Source of the DNA: Perilla frutescens
Taxonomy: Eukaryota; Streptophyta; Magnoliopsida; Lamiales; Lamiaceae
Reading direction: 5' to 3'
Assembly (NCBI GenBank): GCA_026008535.1
Contig: BRKX01000015.1
Span: 24,511,501-24,575,500, forward strand
Length of the DNA stretch: 64,000 nucleotides
In this document: piece after piece, positions 49,191-60,620 of the stretch
Position numbering within the stretch: position 1 is the stretch's first letter
Layout: each line of letters begins with the position of its first letter
Program-made: the position numbers and the translations under genes
The notes under the pieces: generated by a model
The model's input: only the letters and a program-made list of their open reading frames with translations
The model's database searches: none
Told to the model about the DNA's origin: nothing

Positions 49191-49965
49191 ACGGTTATCG
49201 TTAATGATTACTTTTAATTAAATTAATTTAAATGTCAAAGGCCATAACGATTTATTTAAATTTGGTTATCGATTAATTAAAAAAATCCATAACGATTAAT
49301 TGAAAAAAGTCCATAACGATTTCATGTAATAAGCATAACGATTAATAAAAAAATACATAACGATTAATTAAAAAATACATAACGATTAATGAAATAAGTC
49401 CATAACGATTTCATCAAATAAGCATAACGATTAATAAAAAAATACATAACGATTAATAAAAAATACATAACGATTACTGAAATAAGTCCATAACGATTTC
49501 ATCAGATAAGCATAACGATTTATTAAATTTGGCATAACGATTTCATATCAAATTAGCATAACGATTTATTAAATTAGCTTAACGATTAATTAACAAAAAA
49601 ATTAGCCTAACGATTTATCAAACTAGCATAACGATTTCATATAAAAAAAGTCCATATCGATTTCATCAAATTAGCATAACGATTTAAACTAAAAGGCTAT
49701 AACGATTTATTTAAATCAGAATAACGATTATCAAAAAGGCCATAACGACAAATTAAAGAAGGTCATAATGATTTATTTAAATCAGCATAACGATTTTTAA
49801 AACGCTATAACGATAACTTAAATCATAACGATTATCACAAAGGCCATAACGATAAATTAAAGAAGGCCATAACGATTTATTTTTTTAATACAAAAGGCCA
49901 TAACGATACTCAAAATTATGCATAACGAGATAATAAAAGTTATGCATAACGATAAAATGTAAACA
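49190..49965. repeat. Right arm, inner ATAACGA array
   Basis: CATAACGATT recurs about every 20-30 bp with linkers such as TTAATAAAAAAATA and TCAAATTAG. Same strand sense as the outer part of the left arm. No ORF. Confidence 0.85.
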
Positions 49966-50404
49966 ACTCGACGACAATCGTTAACGCTTAAAAGGATATG
50001 AGTCTAACCTCTCCCGACGGTGGGCGTACATCTTCACGTCCTCCCTCTCGTTCTTCCTCCATCCTCTTCAACTCGAATCAATCTCTCAGTTTATTATTTT
50101 CACAGAACTTAGAGAAAAAAATACACAGCAACGGCAGAGAGGAAGAAGAGAAGAAAAAAATATGTAATTGAGAGAGAGAGAGAGAGATACAGTAAAAAGG
50201 GTAGTTACTATATTTAAGGCCATAATAAAGAGGATTTGATTCCACGATTTTATTTTTCAAACTGAACTTGAGTTTGGATAAATTTTCTTCCAAAAGATAT
50301 ATTAAGAACGTAATATCGAGAAAGATCATATTCCAAAGAAATATTTTATTCTTTTTCGGAAAAAGTGGGGAATATTCAGCTTTTATGGTCAAATGTTTCA
50401 ATTA

Positions 50405-50745
50405 CAATTTTCGTTATGGTTAGATGAAATTTTCGTTATTGTTAAATTAAATTTTCGTTATGTTAAAACTTAAATTTTCGTCCTTGATAAAATTAAATTT
50501 TCGTTATTGGTAAATTTTAAAATTTCGTTATGTAAAAAATAGAATTTTCGTTATAGGTAACTTTAACTTTCGTTATGGTTAAAATTAAATTTTCGTTATT
50601 GTTAAATTACATTTTCGTTGTGTCAAAAATTAAATTTTCGTTCATGTAATATTAAATTTTCGTTATGTTAACCTAATAAAGATTGGTTATTGATAAAATT
50701 AAATTTTCGATAGATACATTTAATTTTCGTTATTGATGTAACGGA
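50405..50745. repeat. Right arm, outer TTTCGTTAT array
   Basis: AAATTTTCGTTAT(G/T)GTTAAA recurs about every 20 bp. This part aligns in direct orientation with 41820-42040 of the left arm (shared TAACTTTAACTTTCGTTATGG, ACGTTTTCGTTGTGT-like blocks and GATAAAATTAAA). Confidence 0.85.
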
Positions 50746-50961
50746 AGTTGGAGAAGTGAACGAAAATAACGATAGTAAAATAAGGCAGATGATAAGTTCC
50801 AAAGATTCAGAATCTTTAATGATTTTAGGGTTGAAAGTACACCTTTTCAGATTTTTTTTTTTAAATTGGAGATTTCTGGAACCCACTCTAAGTAAAGTGT
50901 ACATAATATAGTACAGATTGCCCATATAACTCCTACACCCTTAAAACTTGTCCAACTACCC

Positions 50962-53938
50962 TAATTTTAGAATTAAATTATCTAGATAAACTTTTCTCCC
51001 TTTCTCAATTATGAAATAATTTTCCCTAACAATTCATGAATAACTAAAAAATTGGTCAAGATTCATCATGCATTTTTCCGTATATATAAATCCAAACAGC
51101 AGTAAAATTATGTCATCTCATCTAATACAATTTTTTGTGAACAAAAAATGCATTGGGAAACTGTTAAAGGATAGGTAAAGCCACACCAACTTGTACCCAC
51201 TCTTCAACAGGTCAGGTTTTGAATTAGTGTTTACTTCCCTCTTCTCTCAATATTATATGCATTACTCATGATTTAAGGTCAAATCATTTTCCGTCTATTC
51301 TGCAACCAAAAAAGAGAGAGCCATTTTAGCCACAACTTAATTAATTTATTCATTACTTTAAATAAATTCTTAACTCTTAAGTGGGTTATAAGGGACATTG
51401 TTTTCACTTTACTTATTTATTATAATTTTATCATTTATTTTAATATATTTTAATGCTAATTAACACTAAATACAATCAGTACTGAAACACAACAAAAATA
51501 AGTAATAAAAAAAATTAACGTTAAAATACAATAAAATTATAATAAATAAGTATAAATATGTCTAGGTTGTCACACGCACCAACCTCGAGTTTATTGAAAC
51601 CGAATCCCATATGTAATTAAATTGAATAAAATTAGGGAAGAGGCAGAGGCAGAGGCAGTTAGTTGTTAGTGTGGTAGAGTGTCAGAGTAGGGAGAGAGCA
51701 ACAGTGCAAGAATTTATGTGTGTTTTAATTTGTGAGATAAGATTAGGATGGAGACGACACAATGAGTAAATTGTGACCACATCTAATGAGTTGTTTGCCA
51801 TCACACAATTCATGTTAAATTCTCAAATCATCAGAAACAAAAAAGTTGTAGTATGAATAAAAAAACACTTTAATCTTTTTTTCACCAACTTTTACAGGCA
51901 CTATTGCAAAATGAAAATGTGAAGAAATGTTACTATTTTTTTTAACATATACTTTTTTTAAAAAATATATATATCCTTTAAGATTGTTGCTAGCTACCTG
52001 CCTATTCTACCAACTTCCTTAATTCTTATTAGTTTATTGGTTCTATTTTTTTTTAATTTTCTTTTATGTTTTAATTGAAATCAATAACATTTTAAAACTA
52101 TTTTGAATTTTTTTAGCTAACTTAACATTAACCGTAAGCAATCTAAGAAAACGTTTATTCTAAACAACTTCGGAAATGTAGATGATTGATGTGGAGTTAC
52201 TGTAACGACTATTCCCCGATATTTTTTCAGAGCATACTAGTTGAATTTTCTTAAAATCTATTTTTAAATATTACTAATAAAAACTAATATTAACACTATT
52301 TTTTATTATAAATTTAGAGATATTATTATGATATATAAAAATAATGTAATGCTCACTTAAGTGAAACCGAAACATCAATAACATATATTTCGTTAGAAGT
52401 TGGAACTAATAAAAAATAAAATATAGTTGTGAAGTATGATAAAAGTGTGTTAGTGTGTACAAAAGTGTGATAAAAAAATGTGTGTTAGTTTTCACTTTTT
52501 ATCCATTTAAGGGATAAAAAATAATGTGAGACAATTTTAAAAGTCGAGTGGCCAGGCTATTTCTTCCAATAGTTAATGAGTGGCCGGGTAACGGAGCCTT
52601 GTATAATAATCGGGTGCATTATCTTGTATTAAAATGATATAAACTTTTCCATCAGTTAAAGTTTAGCTTATTCAAATTTCAATTATGTAGTAGTTCATCA
52701 ATGACTTTTTTTTAATATACTGTAACTTTTCCATCAGTTAAAGTTCTATTTTGCAACCTCTTGATATATATGATAAGGTCCCGGCACAAGAATGGCACAC
52801 ATAAATCGAGAAAAATATCTGTAATGAATTTCGTAAGTATTCCTGATGATTGATTGTGTTTAGTTGCACTTTTAATAGTACAACGCACTGATGATATTTG
52901 AACTCACTACATTTCTATATAATAAAACTACAAATATACAATATAAAATTATAATATTATTTATATTTGAATGCTATAGTTAATAAAGTTGACGATTGCA
53001 TGCATGAGTGACGAATATGTTTTATATAGCATCCAATTTGTGCAAAGTGTTTATTGAAGACACATCAAATGGAAAAATGAATGTGAACGACTACTTGCCA
53101 ATGGCAGACATAAAATTACCTTAATTTCTCCCGTTTGATTAAAGATGCTAATAAATGTCAACAAATTAGTGCCCGGAATGTAGTAATGATGACAAAATTA
53201 CATCGAGCCAATAAACCTTAATCTCCCAAAAGAATGTGCTGTAAAGGGCCACACACAATCATCACACAGTTTTAATATTCTTGAATTTTAGGTCACAATT
53301 AGTACTAGATCTTTTATTATTAGTATTATTTTGTTTCAAATTAAAATAAGAGTAAAAGGATCCAATATTTTGTGCAGCCGGCCCCTCCATATGCACCACA
53401 TGCGTGGAAAAATACAGTGCCTAAATGTCAAAAATCATTGAATTTTGGGACTAAACTCATTTGAGTATTTGACTGTTTAGGTTTTAAAAATAGAGTAACA
53501 ATATAGTTTTTTTTTTTCCACAGGTTCAGAATTCTATGGATCAACTAATCATGATCTGCACCCATCTACCAGACCTAAAACTAGGTAGCTTTTAATTTAT
53601 TATAGTTTTTAAAGAATAATTAGGGTATGATTTTTGTAATCAAGATCTTAACCAATCATTAGGATTTGGTCTTGATCAAGTTTAATATAATTAAGTTCGT
53701 ATTAAATTGGATTAAGGAACTTGAATTAACGAGAGAACGATATGATATAGTTATATTATTTACAATCACTCAAATAAAAAAAAAAGAAACAATTCAAATT
53801 TTAAAAACGAGATTGTTGGATTTCAGATTTATTATGAAGATAACCTTTTTTCCCCACACGTGATCACAATTGTTGGTTAAATATTTAAAACCGTCAATTC
53901 GTCAAATATTTCAAGTAAAGAACAACATAAGCATATGT
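50962..53938. other. Intergenic with small repeats
   Basis: No gene seen. A hairpin at 51400-51555 has ACTTATTTATTATAATTTTA in inverted copies. At 52400-52620 GTGTGTTAGT...AAAGTCGAGTGGCC resembles the right arm of the Mutator-like element at 16.9 kb and may be a relic. AACTTTTCCATCAGTTAAAG is directly repeated near 52645 and 52724. Confidence 0.5.
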
Positions 53939-54048
53939 TCCGGTGGAGATGACCTGGTGGTGGAGTGAGATTGCTCGAAGATCAAAGGTCACGAGTTCGA
54001 ATCTCCTCAATACCACAGGTTGTGTGCGTGAGTAAAAAAAAAAAAAAG
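53939..54048 (+). mobile_element. tRNA-derived SINE, family copy 2
   Basis: Runs from TCCGGTGGAGATGACC through the B-box-like GGTCACGAGTTCGAATCTCC to CTCAATACCACA...GTGAGT and a 14-base A tail. It matches the minus-strand copy at 15589-15702 over its whole length. Upstream AAGAACAACATAAG and downstream AAGAACAGC look like the start of a target duplication, whose second copy is cut by the LTR at 54055. Confidence 0.8.
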
Positions 54049-54054
54049 AACAGC

Positions 54055-55107
54055 TGTTGGGTATCCGTGCCCTGCCGGGGTTCACCAACTTGGTTTCCGA
54101 CTCGTCTGAGTCAGCCACACGAACGCCTAACTTTGGAAATTTGGTGGCAACAACCTTTATTATCCTTTTCTCCTCTTGCAGACTGTAGAACTTTGGGAGA
54201 GATTCAGGCAGTCCAAATAGAGAAGCCGATCAGCTGCAGCAACACCAGAAGACTTTTCCGGCAGAGGACAACACATTTCAGATTCCTGAAGTCGAGCAGA
54301 AGCGCAGGTCGTCTTCTCCGGTAGACGACGGCAGCAGCAACGTCGACTTGCAGCAGAGGGCTTCACTTAGTTGCAGTCAGTCAGCAGCTCACAGGTCGTA
54401 GCGACGTCGAAGGACTTCTCCGGCATTAGGTGATGTGTCAGCAACTTCAAAGTCTTTTCGAGCAACGAATGAGCCTGCAAACAGACAATGAACTTAAGAC
54501 TTTATCAATGGAAAAATCCCGGCAACAATCGACGCCATATCTATTTAAGTATCTCTTCAATCAATATGTATATATATAAATATATATATATATAGATATA
54601 TCAAATATGAAAGAAACAAATATATATATCTATATTGAATGGAAAACAGCGAATAGAAAGAAAAAGAAAAGAAGAATTGAAGAAGATAAATTGGCTCAGG
54701 ATCCAAGAAGGCGGCGGCGTCGACTTCCGGCAACAAGAACGATCAATTCAAGCCCAACTATGAACAGCTCAAGAACAGAGCACGGCTAAGAGATGAAAGG
54801 CAGGAATCAGACAAGACAATAGATGCTTTCTCTCTCACGAAGCTTGCAATCTCAACGCCAATCAGGAGACCCGAAGCACAGGAATCCGACGAAGAGACAA
54901 GAGTGGGAATAGCAGAGCCCTTTCTCAAGTGAAGAATTATCAAGCTTAATCAAAAACAGTAGCCGCCCTCGCTCGATTTATCGTGAAGAAGAAAGGGGAT
55001 TAGGGCATAATTAGGGATTTGGGCTAATTGGTGAGATATGGGCTAGAATAGGAATATGGGCTATCAAAAAATAATTCATAAGCCCATTAAGGATCATTGG
55101 GCCAACA
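54055..55107 (-). repeat. Copia 3' LTR (1053 bp)
   Basis: Minus-strand LTR from TGTTGGCCCAATG (55107) to GGATACCCAACA (54055). Small ORFs in it are not element genes. Confidence 0.9.
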
Positions 55108-55474
55108 AATCTCCACATTTCCACCTTTGGCCCATTGATCATTAAGTCGCCAAGGAAGAAAACACCGCACACCTTTACATGGACAACATCATCGCCTATT
55201 TTTACTCATGTCTATCACGAAGACAAGACAAGAGCGGGAGACAACAATACTATGCGTATTTGAACTCAATCTCAACACTAGAGGCCAACCCTTTTGCAAA
55301 TCATCTCAAGTCACTTGATGACTATCCTTGATCGAGATGCAACCTAGCACAGTACCAACGGGAAAAAAACTAACCAACACACAAAAAACCAGAAAGAGAA
55401 AAAACACGAAAAAACAAATAAGGTATCCAGCCAAAAGACTAGAATACCACCACATAAAGCTCACATAGAAGAAT
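55108..55474. other. Region between pol stop and 3' LTR
   Basis: Non-coding on the minus strand, ending in the purine tract beside 55107. No envelope-like ORF is seen. Confidence 0.7.
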
Positions 55475-58400
55475 TTAACCAAGATCAAAGTTCAATGATC
55501 TATTGCAGGATAATAGCTTTGCAACTGGAAGGCACTTAGTGCCCATATCCGCAGGGTTAAATTCAGAGGGGATCTTATCAAGCAACACCTCCCCTTTTTC
55601 AACAACATCACGAATAAAATGGAATCTCACATCAATATGCTTAGTTCGATCATGAAATACAGGATTTTTGCACAGTTGAATAGCAGATTGACTATCAGAA
55701 TAGACCATAGGCTTATCATCAATAAATTTAATCTCAGACAATACACCATTTAACCATATCGCCTCTTTCATAGCTTCAGTTGCAGAAATATATTCAGATT
55801 CAGTTGTAGATAAAGCAACGATTGATTGAAGCTGAGATTTCCAACTAATGCACGAATCACACAAAGTAAACACATATGATGTTGTGGATTTCCTATTATC
55901 TCTATCATTCGCATAGTTTGAATCTACATAACCAACACATTTTACACCATTTACTGACTTGCCAAAAGTCAGACCACTCTTCATAGTGGATTTTAAATAC
56001 CGGAGAAGCCACTTAAGTGCTTCCCAGTGAGGTAATCCCGGATTGGCCATGTATCTACTCAAACAAGACACGGCATATGCAATATCAGGCCTCGTGCTAA
56101 TCATCAAATACATCACAGAGCCAATAGCATTGGCATAAGGCACATTTTGCATTTCAAACATTTCAGAGTCAGTCTTTGGGGACTGATCCTTACTTAACAC
56201 AAAATGAGAAGTAAGAGGCACGTTAACAGGCTTACAATCTTCCATATTAAATTTCTTGAGAATTTGCTCAACATAAGCAGATTGATGCAACACAAGGGTG
56301 GATTTTGCTCTATTTCTATCAATGTTCATGCCGAGAATTTTCCTAACATCACCTAGGTCTTTCATATCGAAATTATCACAAAGGCACTTTTGAACATATT
56401 TCACAGTTTTAATGCAAGGACTAATGAGCAACATATCATCCACATATAAAAGCAAGAACATTGGAGTATCAGTCTCCATAAAATATAAGCAATGATCAAA
56501 TTTGGAACGAGTGAAGTTCATGCTTTTCATGCATTGATCAAACTTAATATTCCACTGCCTAGGGGATTGTTTCAAACCATATAGGGACTTCTTTAGCAGA
56601 CACACATGCTCAGGTTTGTTTTTATCAACAAAGCCCTCGGGTTGTTTCATATAAATATTGTTCTCAAGTTCACCATGCAAGAAAGCGGTAGTAACGTCCA
56701 TTTGCTTAAGTTCCCAGTTAAAGTGAGCAACAAGAGCAAGCATTATACGCACAGTAGTGAACTTAACAACAGGAGCAAATATCTCGTTATAATCAACACC
56801 TTCCTTTTGAGTAAACCTTTTTGCTACCAATCTTGCTTTATATCTCACATTATCAATTTCATGCTTGATTTTAAATAACCATTTGCATTCAACAATAGAA
56901 CAATCATCAGGTTTTTTAACAAGTATCCATGTATTGTTATCATGCAAGGATTTCATTTCACTATTCATTGCAGCAAGCCATTTATCAGATTCATTAGATT
57001 TGACAGCTTCATTATAGGTTCTAGGCTCAAATTGATCAACATTGCTAAATACATTAAATGCATATAAAGACAGGTTATAATCATCATATTTAGTAGGTAA
57101 TCTCACATTCCTTCTTACCCTATCTCTAGCAAGTTGATAATTGTTTAAATTCTCAGGTTCAGGAATAGTCTCAGTTTCATTTTCAGAGCTAGAACTAGAT
57201 TCAGAATCAGACACGTGCATATTATTAATAGGCTCATCATTAGCCTCATGCTCAGACACAGACTCTTCCACATTATGATTCTCAGACTCATGCTCAGTGA
57301 CAGGTAAATCATTAGTCACATTTTCAGATTCAGATGGCATAGGAGTCACATTCTCCATATTATCCTCCACCTCACTTAAAGCAACAGGAGGAGCACACAT
57401 AAACTCAAACACATTATTATCTAATTTTTTCAAATTTTCCACCTCACTTGGAGCAACATAAGGTGAGGATTCAGGTAAGCAGGGAAAATCATGCTCATTG
57501 AATATAACATCACGACTAACACATGTTTTAAATCCAGGCACACTTCTATCCCATAATCTATACCCTTTTACACCTTCAGGGTATCCTAGAAACACACACT
57601 TCCTAGCTCTAGAATCAAGTTTGCTCAACTTTTGATGAACATATGCAGCACACCCAAATACTCTCAAATTAGACAAACAAACAGGCTTATTCAAGAAGAC
57701 AGACTCAGGCATTTTACCAAACAGAGGCACAGCTGGAGATCTATTAATCAAATAAGTCACAGTCATGAGAGCTTCACCCCAAAAACGTTTAGACATACCA
57801 GATACAACAAGCAAGCTCCTAACTCTCTCAAGGAGAGTTCTATTCATTCTCTCTGCCACTCCATTTTGCTGTGGAGTGTAAGGCACAGTTTTATGCCTTT
57901 TAATATCTTGATCAAAACACCAATTATCCATAGCATTATTATAGAATTCAAGCCCATTGTCAGTTCTGATGCATCTAATTTTCTTTTTTGTTTGATTTTG
58001 AATTTCGGTAGCCCATTTAGAAAAATGCATGAACACATCAGATTTGTTTTTCATTAAAAACACCCATGTTTTTCTCGAAAAATCATCAATAATAGACAAG
58101 AAAAAACTGTTTCCACCATGGGTGGGCTCTTTTGCTGGGCCCCAAACATCGGCATGCAAATATTCAAGGATTTCAGAACTAACATGCTTCCTAGGATAAG
58201 GCATAGTGACAGGTAAAGGAACTTTATGATGCTTGCCCATTACACACGGTTCACAGAAAGGTATAGCAGACACTTTATCTTTGCCAAATGCACCATTTTT
58301 ATGCAAAATTGAAAGACCTTTATTGCTCATATGTCCTAGTCTAGCATGCCATAATGCAGTCTTATCTTCTTGAATCACATTAACAACAGGCAGAGGCACA

Positions 58401-59824
58401 GACTCAGCTTGGACAGCATACAAATCACCCTTTCGGGGAGCAATGAAATAAAGTACTGAATCTTTCTCAAATTTGAATCTCAAAGAATTCACAGAACCAT
58501 CAAGCATATTATCAGCCATTTTGGACACAGATAACAAATTGAATTTCAATTGAGGCACATATCTGACGTCACTTAATATAAGCATGCTCCCATTTTCAAA
58601 TTTCAAACATATATCTCCTTTACCAATGATTTCACAGTGTTGCCCATCAGCCAAAGCCACATGACCAGAATTCAGATATTGTAAGTTGTGAAACATGTGC
58701 TTGTGAGGAGTGACATGGAAAGTGCATCCTGAATCAATTAACCATTCATTTTCATGCATATCTTTAGAAACTGCATTGGAGTAATTGATAAATTGAAAAT
58801 CATATGCAGTGTGGACCATATAAATGCCATCTCCCTCATAATAGTCATAATTCACAGTATCTTCATGCACATTATTTGCACCTTCATAAACATGATTAGC
58901 ACGATGATCATAATTCCCAAAAGCTTTATTTTTTTTAGGCATTTTGCATCTGTTAGAAAAATGACCAGGTTTACCACAATTCCAGCAAGTTTTCCTAGGT
59001 CTCATATCAGAATTTTGGTTTTGGGGTTGATGGGTAAACTCTTGGTTTCTGCCAGCATGTTGAGTAGAGTTTTGGGAATAAATTTGAGCATGGTTATGGT
59101 GTCTAGTATGAAGGGGAAGATTGTGAGCAATGTTCATTTCTCTCCTATGTCTTTCTGCAGCAAGAACACTAGGATTTTCAGGGTTAGGGGTTTTATCAAA
59201 GCCATGTGGGGGATTTCTATTATTATTCCTATTCACATACATGATCTCATTATGTAAGGGCTGGGATTTCATTTTCCTCATTTCACTTTCTTTTGCTTTT
59301 AAACCAGTGACTATCATATCACAATTCACCTTAGAACCACCATATTTAAGAGCAGATTTAACTTCAGAAAAAGATTCAGGAATAGAACCAAGTAAAACTT
59401 GAAGAGCATACTTTTCAAGGAAATCATCACCAGCAAGTTTAAGGTCTTGTAACAATTTATAAAATTCATCCATATTTGCATCAATATCCTTAGAAGAATC
59501 CATTTGAAAAGACATAAATTGATTTTGCAAAGACCACATAGATTCCTCAGAAGCAGCAGTATATAAAGATATCAGATTATCCCACAATTCTTTGGCACAT
59601 TGATGATGCGACACTTTTCTCACCACAGTACTGCATAGATTCAACAAAATAGTGGCCCTAGCACTATCATTCATTTCATGCAATTTTTCATCATCCACAA
59701 ATTTATCAATTTTAGTAGTAATGGCCTTATAAATCTTTTCTTTAACCAAAATGCATTCAATTTTAGTCTTCCAATCTTGAAAATCATCTCTACCATTAAA
59801 GGAGGCCAAATGAAGATTATTCAT
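55475..59824 (-). CDS. Copia gag-pol polyprotein, uninterrupted
   Basis: One 1449-residue frame starting MNNLHLASFNGRDDFQDWK. Gag (UBN2 type) takes roughly residues 1-250; the zinc knuckle CWNCGKPGHFSNRC is near 280-293; the aspartic protease motif WLIDSGCTFHV near 360; GAG-pre-integrase LWHARLGHMS near 500; integrase with DVWGPAKEP near 560 and TDNGLEF near 625; reverse transcriptase from about 1000 with YVDDMLL near 1125; RNase H with DSNYAND near 1303 and the end at SLNFDLG. This is the full copia set and order in a single frame without stops, so the product could be functional: it would make virus-like particles, reverse-transcribe the RNA and integrate the cDNA. The leader between primer-binding site and ATG is about 780 bp. 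Confidence 0.95.
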   Translation of the reverse strand: MNNLHLASFNGRDDFQDWKTKIECILVKEKIYKAITTKIDKFVDDEKLHEMNDSARATILLNLCSTVVRKVSHHQCAKELWDNLISLYTAASEESMWSLQNQFMSFQMDSSKDIDANMDEFYKLLQDLKLAGDDFLEKYALQVLLGSIPESFSEVKSALKYGGSKVNCDMIVTGLKAKESEMRKMKSQPLHNEIMYVNRNNNRNPPHGFDKTPNPENPSVLAAERHRREMNIAHNLPLHTRHHNHAQIYSQNSTQHAGRNQEFTHQPQNQNSDMRPRKTCWNCGKPGHFSNRCKMPKKNKAFGNYDHRANHVYEGANNVHEDTVNYDYYEGDGIYMVHTAYDFQFINYSNAVSKDMHENEWLIDSGCTFHVTPHKHMFHNLQYLNSGHVALADGQHCEIIGKGDICLKFENGSMLILSDVRYVPQLKFNLLSVSKMADNMLDGSVNSLRFKFEKDSVLYFIAPRKGDLYAVQAESVPLPVVNVIQEDKTALWHARLGHMSNKGLSILHKNGAFGKDKVSAIPFCEPCVMGKHHKVPLPVTMPYPRKHVSSEILEYLHADVWGPAKEPTHGGNSFFLSIIDDFSRKTWVFLMKNKSDVFMHFSKWATEIQNQTKKKIRCIRTDNGLEFYNNAMDNWCFDQDIKRHKTVPYTPQQNGVAERMNRTLLERVRSLLVVSGMSKRFWGEALMTVTYLINRSPAVPLFGKMPESVFLNKPVCLSNLRVFGCAAYVHQKLSKLDSRARKCVFLGYPEGVKGYRLWDRSVPGFKTCVSRDVIFNEHDFPCLPESSPYVAPSEVENLKKLDNNVFEFMCAPPVALSEVEDNMENVTPMPSESENVTNDLPVTEHESENHNVEESVSEHEANDEPINNMHVSDSESSSSSENETETIPEPENLNNYQLARDRVRRNVRLPTKYDDYNLSLYAFNVFSNVDQFEPRTYNEAVKSNESDKWLAAMNSEMKSLHDNNTWILVKKPDDCSIVECKWLFKIKHEIDNVRYKARLVAKRFTQKEGVDYNEIFAPVVKFTTVRIMLALVAHFNWELKQMDVTTAFLHGELENNIYMKQPEGFVDKNKPEHVCLLKKSLYGLKQSPRQWNIKFDQCMKSMNFTRSKFDHCLYFMETDTPMFLLLYVDDMLLISPCIKTVKYVQKCLCDNFDMKDLGDVRKILGMNIDRNRAKSTLVLHQSAYVEQILKKFNMEDCKPVNVPLTSHFVLSKDQSPKTDSEMFEMQNVPYANAIGSVMYLMISTRPDIAYAVSCLSRYMANPGLPHWEALKWLLRYLKSTMKSGLTFGKSVNGVKCVGYVDSNYANDRDNRKSTTSYVFTLCDSCISWKSQLQSIVALSTTESEYISATEAMKEAIWLNGVLSEIKFIDDKPMVYSDSQSAIQLCKNPVFHDRTKHIDVRFHFIRDVVEKGEVLLDKIPSEFNPADMGTKCLPVAKLLSCNRSLNFDLG

Positions 59825-60606
59825 GATTATATGTAGTCACAAAAGTCACAGAAGCAACAAGAATACAAAATAATCACCCAAAAATCAGAGAACACAGCAG
59901 AAGGCTCACAGAACAGGAAGATGACACTTCCAAAGCACAGAAACAAGTACACACGGGGGATAAAGTGCTGAGGCTAGCCCAGTTCTCAGCACAGATTTAT
60001 CTGTGGAGCAAGGATTCACTCAGGACAACCCCAAAACTTGTTTCACCAGCAACTGACTCAAATACCGGAGTCAGTTTTTTCAGAAACTCACAAAACTTGG
60101 AGTTTCACCAGGTTTTCACACCAAAACACAACCAGAAAACTCACAGAGATATCACAGCAAAAAACAAGAATGCGGAAGCAATTAATAGGATCGCTAGATA
60201 TCGAACAAATAGAAGAGATATATAGCAACGATAAATTTTCAAAACAAAAAAAAATCTCAAAATTTTCCAACAAATTCAACCAAAATAACGGATTCTGCCA
60301 AATCAACACAAATTAACAATATTATCACAAATTGTCACAAATCTCAAATATTCTCCCAAACAATCACCACAATACTCCAAAAATCACCAAATCTTCACAA
60401 TTCACCAATATTTAGCGCAAATAGCAAATAACCCAAGCCTAAGATCTAGGAGCTTAGAGTTTCGCCACTTTACTAGAGCAGATCCTCCCAGGAAGGGGAG
60501 AAATCTGACCTACCGTGTTCCTTGCTCGTCGGGAGCAAAACGGCGCAGCCAATGGCGGCGGGGTGCGCTGGTGCGAGTCGAAGGGTGCCCCGACAAGGGT
60601 CCCCGT
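59825..60606 (-). other. Copia untranslated leader
   Basis: Between primer-binding site and gag ATG on the minus strand. Rich in CACA and AAAATC; the short ORFs are in other frames and unrecognised. Confidence 0.7.
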
Positions 60607-60620
60607 GGCTCTGATACCAC

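Larger units (their letters stand above)
40514..50961. mobile_element. Large Mutator-like element with ATAACGA arrays and a DUF1985/Ulp1 gene
   Basis: Outer ends begin GGG (40514) and finish CCC (50961). A 34-bp core at 40527-40560 matches the inverted 50917-50950 at 28 of 34 positions (TAGGAGTTAT is identical). TAATT borders both ends but no 9-bp duplication is clear. Inside are motif-dense arms (40735-42050 and 49190-50745) and a broken minus-strand DUF1985-Ulp1 gene. Such protease genes are known cargo of Mutator-like Kaonashi elements; CACTA elements can also carry them, so the superfamily is inferred. No transposase is visible. Nested insertions account for about 3 kb. Confidence 0.7.

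Noticed and set aside
48960..49217. 85-codon Leu/Tyr-rich ORF resembling a membrane protein
   Set aside because: It is translated from TTA/ATT triplet repeats.
53960..54010. Possible tRNA gene (GGTCACGAGTTCGAATCTCC)
   Set aside because: Only the B-box arm is tRNA-like; no cloverleaf can be drawn, and the A tail and second copy identify a SINE.
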